In this document: one piece after another, positions 45,001 to 53,500 of the stretch
Position numbering within the stretch: position 1 is the first letter of the stretch
Layout: every line of letters starts with the position of its first letter
DNA from: Flavobacterium akiainvivens
Lineage (GTDB): Bacteria > Bacteroidota > Bacteroidia > Flavobacteriales > Flavobacteriaceae
Length of the DNA stretch: 64,000 bases
Reading direction: 5' to 3'
Assembly: GCF_001278115.1 (NCBI RefSeq)
Contig: NZ_LIYD01000005.1
Coordinates: forward strand, 3,437,717 to 3,501,716
Notes under the pieces: generated by a model
Told to the model about the DNA's origin: nothing
The model's database searches: none
Seen by the model: only the letters and a program-made list of their open reading frames with translations
Program-made: the position numbers and the translations under genes

Positions 45001-48000
45001 CAAAAATGTTAGGGTTTTCAAGGTTTATTGTAGTACCCGAGTAGCTTATGCTGCCGCTTGTGCCATAAGAAACCTGGTTGTTAGTACTAATCCTGAAACC
45101 TGTGCTTGCCGTAACAGTTATGTTGCCGTTAGTAGCATTGGTAAGGTTTTCACCCACTATGCTTTGCAGCTGTACCGGCTGGTTAGTGGCAGCCTGGCCC
45201 GCATAAGCATGAAGCCCTGTTACCGGCGATGGCGCAACGGTAAAGTTCCTTACCGTATATACAAGCGTTTTAGTATCGCCCGATGGGCTGTAGTAGCTCG
45301 ATACATTAAGTGTAATGTTGTACACGCCAACCGGGGTTGTGCCGTCAAAAACAATCTTGCGGTTAGGCGCATCATACGTTGCACCTGCCGGAAGGTTAGT
45401 AGCGCTGTAGGTAAGCTGCGGCGTACCCGTAGCTGTAATTACATATTCGTCTGTAGCGCCAAGCATACTGTTGTCTGTAGTAGCGCTGGTTATAGCAGGG
45501 GCCTGTGTAGGCGTGCCAAACATACCCTTAACGCGGAATGCATTTTCACTTCCGTTAAGGTAATAGTTGCCGCCATCTCCTATAGGCTGCATCCTGAATT
45601 TAATAGTAGTGCCTCCGGTTAGGTTTTGAAGTGCAGTAATACCGGAAAGACTATGGCTGTTGGCAGAACCTGTAGTATTTGTACTTCCGGTATTTGCCGT
45701 GCCTATTTCAGCAAAAGCTCCACCGTTTACAGAATAAGACAACCTGTAGCTCTGAGGGCCGCTGTTAGACCTCCTTGTGTTGGTGCTTATTGTTGTAAGG
45801 CTAAGGTTGTTCCCTGTGTCTACAGTAATAGTAAAAGTAAAACTGTTGTTGTCTGTAGAGTTACCGGTGCTCCAGCCTCCTGAGCCACCCCATGAGTTGG
45901 CGGCCGCCTGAGTACCGTTAGAGCCCGAAATGTTTGAGCCACGTACCATTTGTACAGCTACGTTGTCAATGTTGGCATGGGTAAATGCTGGTGCAAATGT
46001 AGTAGTACCAAAGTCAGACTGGCCATCAGTGTTCCAGTATACAACATCAGTCTCTCCGGATGGAGGGTTGCCCACTACAAGCCAGCCTGAATTTAGTGCT
46101 GTAAACGTATAGTTTGTGGCCTCTCCGCCGCTAAGGTTTACCGGGTAAGCACCTGCCGAAGCTGTACTTGTAGCGGTTGTAGTAGCCGTAGGGGCTGTAA
46201 AGGTAGCGCCTGTGCCCGGTGCAGTAGCATCGCTGCCCACAATACCGTCATACCTAATGGTGTATGATGTAGGTAGTCCTGCACCTATATTCACATTAAA
46301 CGGATCTACAGCAGCAGTACCTATAACCGCATCGGCTGTAGCCGTAATGTTTTTAGGGGTAATAACACCGGTAAGGCCCGGTTGTGTAAGGGTATAGTTA
46401 GCCGCCTGCGCACCGCCAAGGGTTATGGTTATGGCATTGCCTTCGCCTGCGTTCCTGGTAGCATATGTACCGCTTGTTGCCGTTACCGCATCAGGAGCTA
46501 TAACACCGTCAAGCACTACACCTGTAAAGGTAGCGGTAGTGTTGCCGTTATATACTTTAGCAGGGTTTACACCGGCAATTGTAGCCGTAATGGTTTTAGG
46601 GCTTATAGTAGCTGTAACACCTGTTGGCTGGCTCACAGTATAGTTAGCCGCGTCATCACCTGTAAGTGCAAAGCCTGAAACGGTTACCGGTTTGCCTGTA
46701 GCCGCAGTAGCATTATTAAATACCGCAGTAGCATTTGTAGCATCAGGGGCAACAGCATCACCTTCTATAAGGCCGTTAAGTGTAGCTGTGCCGCTTAATG
46801 TGGCAGTATCGTTTCGGTCATAAACCTTATCGTTAGCCGTTACACCGGTAATGGTAAGGGCAAGGGGGGTAATGTTTGCAGTAGCAGTACCTGTTGCAGG
46901 CTGTAGCATATAGTTGCCGGCCTGTGCACCACCCAGCGTATAGGTAAGGTTAACTGTTTTTTCGTTACCTGCAGCAGGGGTTTCAAAAACACCTGTAGCG
47001 CTTACCGTAACTGCATCCGGGGCAATAACGCCGCTAAGGCTTCCGCCCGATACGGTTGCTGTTGTAGCACCGTCATATATCTTGTTGGCTGCTGTTGCGC
47101 CACTTGCCGTTATAGGCTTAGGCGTAATAGTACCTGTAGTAAGTATGGCATCTTCGGCAAGTACATAGTTGGCAGCATTGTTACCGGTTAAAATAAACTC
47201 GGCTACCACTCCTACTTCCTCACCTGCATTAACTGCTTCAAAAACCGAATTCTCGGTTACAAGAACCACTTCATCCCCGGCTATAACGCCATCAAGCTGG
47301 CCCGTTGCAACGGCGCTGTCTGTACCGTCATACACTTTGGTATCTACCACTACGTTAACAATGGTAATGGTTTTAGGGTTTACCGTTACAATCACGCTTT
47401 GTGTAGCGCCGTTGTAGTCGGCATCGCCTTCCTGGTAAGCATACAGTGTAAAAGTACCTGCGCTGTAAAGTTCAAGGGTGTTGTTTACCACATTGGCAAT
47501 AGCCTGCTCTGCCTCAGTTACATAGTAGCTGGTCATGGCAAGCCCGCTGTTAGAGGTGGCATATCCGGTAAGGCCATAAGGCGCATCGCCATAAGTAAAT
47601 GTGGCAGGGCCTGCAAAAGTTATAACCTGGTCTTCTTTAGCCGGGTCGGTAATATCGGCAAATACCGTAACAGGAGCCAGCGTATAGTTGGCGGCCTGTG
47701 CACCTGAAAGTGTGTAGCCTGCAACGGTAACAATTTTGCCACCGCCTATTTCGGCATTTTCAAAAGTACCCACAGGGGTACCCGAAACCGTTACATCATC
47801 ACCCGACACAAGGCCGTTAAGCTGTGGAGTGCCGCTTATGGCGGCAGTAGTGTTACCGTCATATACTTTGTTGGCAGCGCTAATACCGCTAACGGTTAGC
47901 GGGGCAGCCGTAATTTCGGCTGTAAGGCCGGCAGGGCTTTGCGGGTATGCAATAGTATAGTTAGTATTATCTACACTATAGCCACCGTTTATAATAACCT

Positions 48001-49297
48001 GTTGTGTACCGGCATTAGCCGATGCAAAAGCAGCCTGGGGGGTGCCGCTAAGTGTGGTAGCGTCGCCTTCTACAAGGCCCGTAAAGGTAGGGTCTGCACT
48101 AAGGGTTGCAATGGTAGAGCCGTCATATATCTTACCGTTTGCAGTACCGCCGCTTAGGGTAAGAGGCTTAGGGGTAATAGCACCTGCAAGGTTAGCAGGC
48201 TGTGTAAGTGTATAGTTTGCTGCGTGTGTACCCGTTAGCGTAAGGGGGGCATCAAGGGTTACAGGCTTGTTAGTTGCAGCATCGGCATTGTTATATGTTG
48301 CGGTATAAGCGCCAAGGGCTACATTTGTACTGCCGGTTACAAGGCCGCCAAATGTTGGTGTGCCTAAAGAGGCTGTATTAGTACCGTCATACACCTTTGT
48401 GGTGTTTATGTTTGTAAGTGTGATTGTTTTAGGGTTTACAGTAATGATAACATTACGTGTTGCACTTCCGGCAGTATTAGTTGCCGTTATTTTAAGGTTG
48501 TATGTTCCTGCCGGGGTAGTGTTTGCTATTGCAACAGCACCAGAGCTTATAGTTATGCCTGCAGGCACGGCAGTTGTGGGTGCATTTGCCGAAAGAGAGA
48601 ATGTAGGTGTAGGGGTGCCTGTTGAGGTAAATGGCAGGCTGGTTGCGGTTCCGTGTGTAACGGTTGCACTGGTGCTGCTGCCACCAAGTGTTGGGGCTAC
48701 AGATGTGCTACTTACCGTACCGTTTACCTGGAAGTTATTAAATCTAAGGTTTCCGGTGCTGCTTGCATTGTGTCCCCAAATCCTTACAGTAAGTGCACCT
48801 GTAAGGTTTGAAGGAAGCCCTGTGCTTGCCGTAAATGAATCAAGGCTTCCGGTACTTTCACTTGAAATAGTCTGGTTGCTTATTACCGTTGTACCGGCTG
48901 ATGAAAAGCCGTTTGTACTTATTTGTATGGTAACCCTTGTAGGGCCCGCACCGCTTCTTCCTAAACGGAAAACCAGTGACGAATAGGATACCTGTTTACC
49001 TGTAGAAGGGGTTATGGTATACTGTAGGTATTTGCCGGAAGTAGAAAAGTTTCCGGTGTTCCAGGTAGATGCATTTCCTATAGAAGATCCACCGCCGTCA
49101 TTTCCGTTTTGGTATGCAATGCTGTTTGCCGAAACACTGACTGATGATGCTGTAATGCCGGTTACAACATCTGATGCAGTTGCATTACCTTCAAATTCAT
49201 ACATTAACAATTGCTGCCCCTGGGAGACGGAGGCTGTTAAAAAGAGGGCCAGTAGGGCGAGGCTCCTCAATACTCTCTGATGTAGTAGTTTCATCAT
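42002..49297 (-). CDS. Giant T9SS adhesin-like protein with YDG/MBG repeats
   Basis: A 2431-residue exported protein. After a signal peptide (to about residue 28) comes a beta-rich domain (30-200) and a putative-Ig linker. Residues about 290-1080 contain seven YDG-type repeats, each opening with KVYDGxxTA or a variant (KIYDGSTI, KVYDRNDT, KVYNGNTT), plus an MBG-like insertion (FAGPATFTYGDAPYGL). These modules are typical of long adhesive stalks. A second lectin-like block follows (about 1115-1290), then Ig-like domains with single Cys pairs, and from about 1860 the shared C-terminal module (FRLDYTLWGSPV ... VVPMGFSV) and the sorting signal (VTLYDVRGTKIYE ... KRIVY). No enzyme motif was found. 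Surface adhesion is inferred from architecture. It is monocistronic by the terminators on each side. Confidence 0.87.
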   Translation of the reverse strand: MMKLLHQRVLRSLALLALFLTASVSQGQQLLMYEFEGNATASDVVTGITASSVSVSANSIAYQNGNDGGGSSIGNASTWNTGNFSTSGKYLQYTITPSTGKQVSYSSLVFRLGRSGAGPTRVTIQISTNGFSSAGTTVISNQTISSESTGSLDSFTASTGLPSNLTGALTVRIWGHNASSTGNLRFNNFQVNGTVSSTSVAPTLGGSSTSATVTHGTATSLPFTSTGTPTPTFSLSANAPTTAVPAGITISSGAVAIANTTPAGTYNLKITATNTAGSATRNVIITVNPKTITLTNINTTKVYDGTNTASLGTPTFGGLVTGSTNVALGAYTATYNNADAATNKPVTLDAPLTLTGTHAANYTLTQPANLAGAITPKPLTLSGGTANGKIYDGSTIATLSADPTFTGLVEGDATTLSGTPQAAFASANAGTQQVIINGGYSVDNTNYTIAYPQSPAGLTAEITAAPLTVSGISAANKVYDGNTTAAISGTPQLNGLVSGDDVTVSGTPVGTFENAEIGGGKIVTVAGYTLSGAQAANYTLAPVTVFADITDPAKEDQVITFAGPATFTYGDAPYGLTGYATSNSGLAMTSYYVTEAEQAIANVVNNTLELYSAGTFTLYAYQEGDADYNGATQSVIVTVNPKTITIVNVVVDTKVYDGTDSAVATGQLDGVIAGDEVVLVTENSVFEAVNAGEEVGVVAEFILTGNNAANYVLAEDAILTTGTITPKPITASGATAANKIYDGATTATVSGGSLSGVIAPDAVTVSATGVFETPAAGNEKTVNLTYTLGGAQAGNYMLQPATGTATANITPLALTITGVTANDKVYDRNDTATLSGTATLNGLIEGDAVAPDATNATAVFNNATAATGKPVTVSGFALTGDDAANYTVSQPTGVTATISPKTITATIAGVNPAKVYNGNTTATFTGVVLDGVIAPDAVTATSGTYATRNAGEGNAITITLGGAQAANYTLTQPGLTGVITPKNITATADAVIGTAAVDPFNVNIGAGLPTSYTIRYDGIVGSDATAPGTGATFTAPTATTTATSTASAGAYPVNLSGGEATNYTFTALNSGWLVVGNPPSGETDVVYWNTDGQSDFGTTTFAPAFTHANIDNVAVQMVRGSNISGSNGTQAAANSWGGSGGWSTGNSTDNNSFTFTITVDTGNNLSLTTISTNTRRSNSGPQSYRLSYSVNGGAFAEIGTANTGSTNTTGSANSHSLSGITALQNLTGGTTIKFRMQPIGDGGNYYLNGSENAFRVKGMFGTPTQAPAITSATTDNSMLGATDEYVITATGTPQLTYSATNLPAGATYDAPNRKIVFDGTTPVGVYNITLNVSSYYSPSGDTKTLVYTVRNFTVAPSPVTGLHAYAGQAATNQPVQLQSIVGENLTNATNGNITVTASTGFRISTNNQVSYGTSGSISYSGTTINLENPNIFVKLADGLAIGEYNGTLTFTGGGITKVVNINGVVETAPSVITTAAAYGPYCAGTANGISVAFTTEGNFGAGNFYVQHSDAAGVFPTLFENIISNASTTSPIAATLPNTFAAGNYRVRVIHLSSGLVITGSTNDNGSDIVINAIPTLTGVSTSAVCTDGTAEIILSGLTANTAFTVDYTVNGGAAQQAAVTANETGNASFTLPVTFANNGQQVVVTALTRSVAPACAQTFSTNNSATLQVNPAPTAVIAGTPATVCQGGASVISLEGMIANSSANVSYTIDGNEDIVVAVTADADGKGSFTVTLPAGSHLLEIITMVRTDVTPACMGAVNASTTVVVNEAPTAVISATDAAICYGATTQVSIALTGAQPWNITYNNGTEDVVVNNVTASTYTFDVTPQANVTYTLVAVEDATCQAVPAGLTGTAAITVNQNTWTGAANNNNWNDAGNWSCGGVPTAATPATIGASAFNPQVTTTNAQALSLTVATGAVLTVKTGATLTVQNEVAANGTLTVENNAALIQVNDVANTGSATVLRNSNELFRLDYTLWGSPVHNQMLLDFSPETAPTRFYTYGLNAEGEENYLAVESPATTPFAAGTGYLIRMPNDLPDVNGYNTGDTAIPYNGIFNGVLNNGTVGVAAGELVNHYIAVANPYASPISVINFFDQNNGVLEAGEGIYFWRKKNNALETSYAHLTMAGFTENQAEGGDMGGANDGAFYYGGNDENSEDFNENWIISPGQGFVVKLRGDVSPATEIQFTNAMRKPAPAANGQPFFRTQNNNNAPAVSRWWINLTGTAAFSQALVSYMPQGTTGLDYGYDARAFADGTATLYSKAGQDNLNIQAKPVFDVTDVVPMGFSVTNAGQYTLSLDHVDGAFAQVAQNIYLKDNLTGTVHNLKQSGYSFTSGAGTFDTRFEVLYETDALGTDKPELDNAILVYRENGAINITSGAIEMTGVTLYDVRGTKIYEQGNINATEASISRLSVAQQVLIVEIETVKGTVTKRIVY

Positions 49298-49460
49298 AAT
49301 AGTTGATTAGTAAATTGATTTATAAAGAATTTTAGTACTTGACATTCAAATGGATACAAATTTTGAAATCAAATATTAACTAATGTTCTCTATACAATCA
49401 ATAGACTATTATGATTGTGTTAACACATTCAGGATGAGGTTATTTGCTAATTATAGTCAA

Positions 49461-49487
49461 AAAAAACATAGATATCCTGTGTTTTTT
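49461..49487 (-). terminator. Terminator of the adhesin-nuclease operon
   Basis: AAAAAACA and TGTTTTTT arms around an 11-base loop, 28 bases after the nuclease stop. Confidence 0.5.
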
Positions 49488-49514
49488 TAACAAAATGTTG
49501 CAAAAATGTAGTGT

Positions 49515-50558
49515 TTACTGTAAAATTACCTTAAATACCTCAATATGAGCCTTGTCAGATAATTCTATTAGATAAATGCCCGGTGCGTTGCCTGTTATAT
49601 CTATAACATTATCCTGCAATTTGTGTGAAACCCGCTGCCCTAAAGGGTTTACAACGCGTATGGAATATTCAATATTTGCATTTTGAATACTAACAATGCC
49701 TGTATTTATTGTTGGATATATAACAATTTGTGATGTTTCTTTAATGTTAAGACCCAATTCCTGCCACGTATCCTCTGCTGCGGGGCCGTTCCAAATCAGG
49801 GTTGCCAGGTAGGGGTTGTCTATAAAAGGGTTGCGGTTGCCCTGCATATCCTGTAGTATGGTGTTGCGGTTTTTTTCATACTGGCTCACCGGGTCTTCCT
49901 GGTTCCACTCCAGGAAAATATTAGGCATATCGGTCATGGGGCTGTAAGAGCTGCTGCCGCTGCCCACCACATTGGCCTCGCATTGTGTGCCGTAGCGCAC
50001 ATACATATACATCATCATACGGGCAATATCGCCGCGCCACTCATCCCCCGGATAAAAAAAGCCACCGGTAATGGTGGTGGCATGCCCGCTGCCGTCGGCA
50101 AAACGGCGGTTGCTGCGGCTGCTGTTCATGTTGGCATCTATGGCGCGCAGGTGGTGGGCATCGGCCCCCGGGCCTGCATATTCTAAATTAGGGTTACCCA
50201 AAGACCTGGGGAACACGTGTTCCCTAACCCACAGCCCGCTGCAAGACAGTGTGTGGCAATTGTCGTCCTTATCGCGTGTACGGTCGTTATTGGTATCGGC
50301 ATCGGTATCATCATACCCATAAATCAGGAACACATTTTCCGGGTTATCGGGGTCAAGGTCGGCTGCCTCAAGGGCAGTCCAAACGTCTGGCGTGTAGGTA
50401 AGCTCGGTGGTATGCGTTTGCGTAACAAGCGTTGCCAGCTGCTCTTTAAGGGCATTGCCGGTAAGGGTAAGGTCTACGCCCTCATAATACTCAAAATAGT
50501 CAGGCAGCTGGGCAAAAGCACAAAACGGAACAAACAGCAGTGCATATAGCTTTTTCAT
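49515..50558 (-). CDS. Secreted endonuclease I family nuclease with T9SS signal
   Basis: A 347-residue extracellular nuclease of the EndA/Nuc-M (endonuclease I) family, which degrades DNA and sometimes RNA. The signal peptide is residues 1-16 (MKKLYALLFVPFCAFA). The catalytic beta-beta-alpha-metal region reads LWVREHVFPRSLG and is followed by GADAHHLRAIDANMNSSRSN, with the conserved His, His and Asn/Arg residues. FYPGDEWRGDIARMMMYMYVRY is also typical. The last 70 residues are a type A T9SS sorting domain (IVIYPTINTGIVSI ... GIYLIEL). It starts 3 bases after the stop of the SprB-like gene, so the two are co-translated. A likely role is use of extracellular DNA or remodelling of biofilm. Confidence 0.9.
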   Translation of the reverse strand: MKKLYALLFVPFCAFAQLPDYFEYYEGVDLTLTGNALKEQLATLVTQTHTTELTYTPDVWTALEAADLDPDNPENVFLIYGYDDTDADTNNDRTRDKDDNCHTLSCSGLWVREHVFPRSLGNPNLEYAGPGADAHHLRAIDANMNSSRSNRRFADGSGHATTITGGFFYPGDEWRGDIARMMMYMYVRYGTQCEANVVGSGSSSYSPMTDMPNIFLEWNQEDPVSQYEKNRNTILQDMQGNRNPFIDNPYLATLIWNGPAAEDTWQELGLNIKETSQIVIYPTINTGIVSIQNANIEYSIRVVNPLGQRVSHKLQDNVIDITGNAPGIYLIELSDKAHIEVFKVILQ

Positions 50559-50561
50559 GGC

Positions 50562-53500
50562 TTATCGTATTAAAGAAAAGTGCGCCTTAAACTCCCTGTT
50601 TTGTCCGTTTGTAGCGCGGTATGACACCGTAAACCAGTAATCGGTAGCCGGCAGGTCATAGCCGTTATAAGTACCATCCCACCCTCCGGCACCCGGCCTG
50701 AAGGCAGAAATAAGCTTGCCGTAGCGGTCATAAATAAACACGCGGGCGTTGTACTGGCCTATAAGCCCTTTTATGTTCCAAACGTCTTTAGTGCCGTCGT
50801 GGTTAGGGGTAAAATAATGCGGGTAGTTAAGCGCAAACACTTCAAGCTCTATAACACCACAGCCGTTTTTATCGCGCACGGTAACGGTATAAAAGCCATC
50901 GGTAATACCGCTAAAATAAGGTTCATCCTGGTAAGGGCCGCCCTCAAGGCTGTATTCATAATCGCCACTGCCGCCGGTAACGGTTATGCTAATCGTCTGG
51001 TTGGTATGAAAATCCTGGCCCACTTCGGCTGTGGCTATAGCCAGTGATGAGGTACCTACCGTTGTAGACGCGCTGCTGCTGCAACCGCTCGCGGCATTGG
51101 TAGCCGTAACGGTATACGTACCCGGCTCGTTAACGGTAATAAACGCTGAGGTATCGGGCAGTGCATCGCCGTCTTTTTCCCATGCAAAAGTATAGGTGCC
51201 GTTATCGGGCAGGTTGCTGTCTATAATAGCAGGGCTGTAAGTGCCGTCTGTAAGGTCTTCGCAAAGGTACAGTTTTGCGGGTGGAGCAGGGTTGGGCAGC
51301 GGGGTTACCACTATAGCCATAGTTGCCACATCAGTACAAACAGTCCCCACGGTGTAGCTAATGGTTACGCTGCCGGGGTTTACCGGGGTTACAAGGCCGG
51401 TGGCATCTACCGTGGCAACGTTGGTATTGCTGCTGGCCCATGTGCCGCCTGTTGCGGTATTGGCAAGCTGAAGGGTATCGTCTATACACACCACGTTATT
51501 GCCTGTGATAACACCCGGCGATGGTGCAGGGGCAGGCTGTGGGTTAACGGTTATGGCAAGCGTATTGGTACAGCCCGGGTTGTTCCTTACCGTTAGGGTA
51601 TACGGTCCCGGCGCTACATTTAAAAATACCGGCGACCCCTGGAAGCTTACCCCGTCAAGGCTGTAGGTATGGCCCATGCCAAGGGGGGCTGTAACGGTAA
51701 CGGTTGCTGTGGCGGTGTCGCAATCCGGCTGCTGTATGTTAGCTACAGGTACAACAGGCTGTGCAGGTGCAGCATTTATAATTTGTTGTGCTACTGCCTG
51801 GCAGCCACCGCTGTTAAATACCGTTATGGTGTGGTTGCCCTGTGCCACCGGAGTAAATATGGCTGATGTTTGCACAGGCCCATTGTCTATGCTATAGGTG
51901 TAGCCCGTCCCGGTAGGTGCGGTAACGGTTATGGTGCCAAATGCTGTAGTACAGTCGGGTTGGGTGTGTGAAAGCACTACTGCCGGAACTGCCGCCGGTG
52001 GCTGGTTTACAACCTGTGTTGCTGCCGCAGAAATACATCCGGCGGCATTCCGTACAATTATGGAGTAACTGCCCGGGGCAAGGTTGCCAAAGGTAGTGCC
52101 CGGCTGCCAGTTAAGGCCATTGTTTATACTGTAGGTTAACCCTGAACCTGTAGGTAATGATACGGTTATACTGCCCGTGGTTTGCCCGCAAAGCGGCTGC
52201 TGTGCCGTGAGTTGTGGCGTGGCCGGGGCAGCAGGTACTGCATTTATGGTCCTTACGCTTACGGTAGAAACACACCCTTCTACATTCATGGCGGTTACAG
52301 GGTAGGTGCCCGGCGTTAGTGTAAATACAGGCGATGCCTGGTAATCTGTTCCGTTAACCGAATAGGTAATGCCCGTGCCTGTTGGGGCTGTTACGGTTAT
52401 GGTTCCGGTAGTATCAGTACAGCCGGGATTTTGTACTATGGCCTGCGGTGTAGCCGGTACCGGTGGGGCAGCGCCAACAACCCGCTCTGTAGCCGGTGAT
52501 ATACATCCGGCGGCGTTTTTAACGGTTATGTTATAGGTGCCTTCGGTAAGGGTAAACGTAGCTGATGCCACATAAGTAGTACCGTTGCTGCTGTAGGTAA
52601 AGCCTGTTCCTGTTGGTGCAGTTACCGTAACGGTTGCTGCGGTAGTGCAGGTAGCAGGGGTATAGTTAAGTGCAGGTGCTGCCGGTGCGGTAGGCTGTGG
52701 GTTTACCACAATGTTTCCGGTAACTGATGTACATCCGTTAGCATTTTGCGTGGTAATAACATACGTTCCTGCCAAAACATCAAATTCGGTTGCGGTTTGC
52801 CAGGTATCGCCATTGTCTATGCTATATTGGTAGCCTGTGCCTGTAGGCGATATTATGCTAATAGTGCCGTTTGCGTTATCACAGTCGGGGTGGTTTACTG
52901 ATGTAATTGCTACGGCAGGTACCGCCGGTTGTGGGTTCACCACAATATCCGGTGTAACCGATGTACACCCGCCCGCGTTTTGGGTGGTAATAACATACGT
53001 TCCGCCCGGTACGTTAAATACCGGTGTGGTTTGCCAGGTGTCGCCGCCGTTAATGCTGTACTGGTATCCGGCACCTGTAGGGGCCTCTATAGTAATAGTA
53101 CCGTTAACGTTATCACAATCAGGGTCGGTTACATTAGTTGTAGCAACAGCAGGAGTTACAGGTTGTGGGTTTACCACAATGTTCGCACTGATTGATGTAC
53201 ATCCGTCTGCGTTTTGGGTTATAATGGTATAGGTTCCGGCAGGTACTTCAAAAACCGTTTCAGTTTGCCAGGTATCGCCATTGTCTATGCTGTATTGGTA
53301 GCCTGTGCCTACAGGTGCCGTTACGGTAATAGTGCCGTTAGTGTTATCGCAGTCAGGATGGCTTGCAAAAGCAGTTGCGGGAGCCGGTGCGCCCGGCTGC
53401 GGGGCTACTACAATATTTGATGTAACCGATGTGCATCCGGCAGCATTTTTGGTAACAAGAGTGTAAAAGCCAACCGTTACTTCAAACACTGTTTCAGTCT

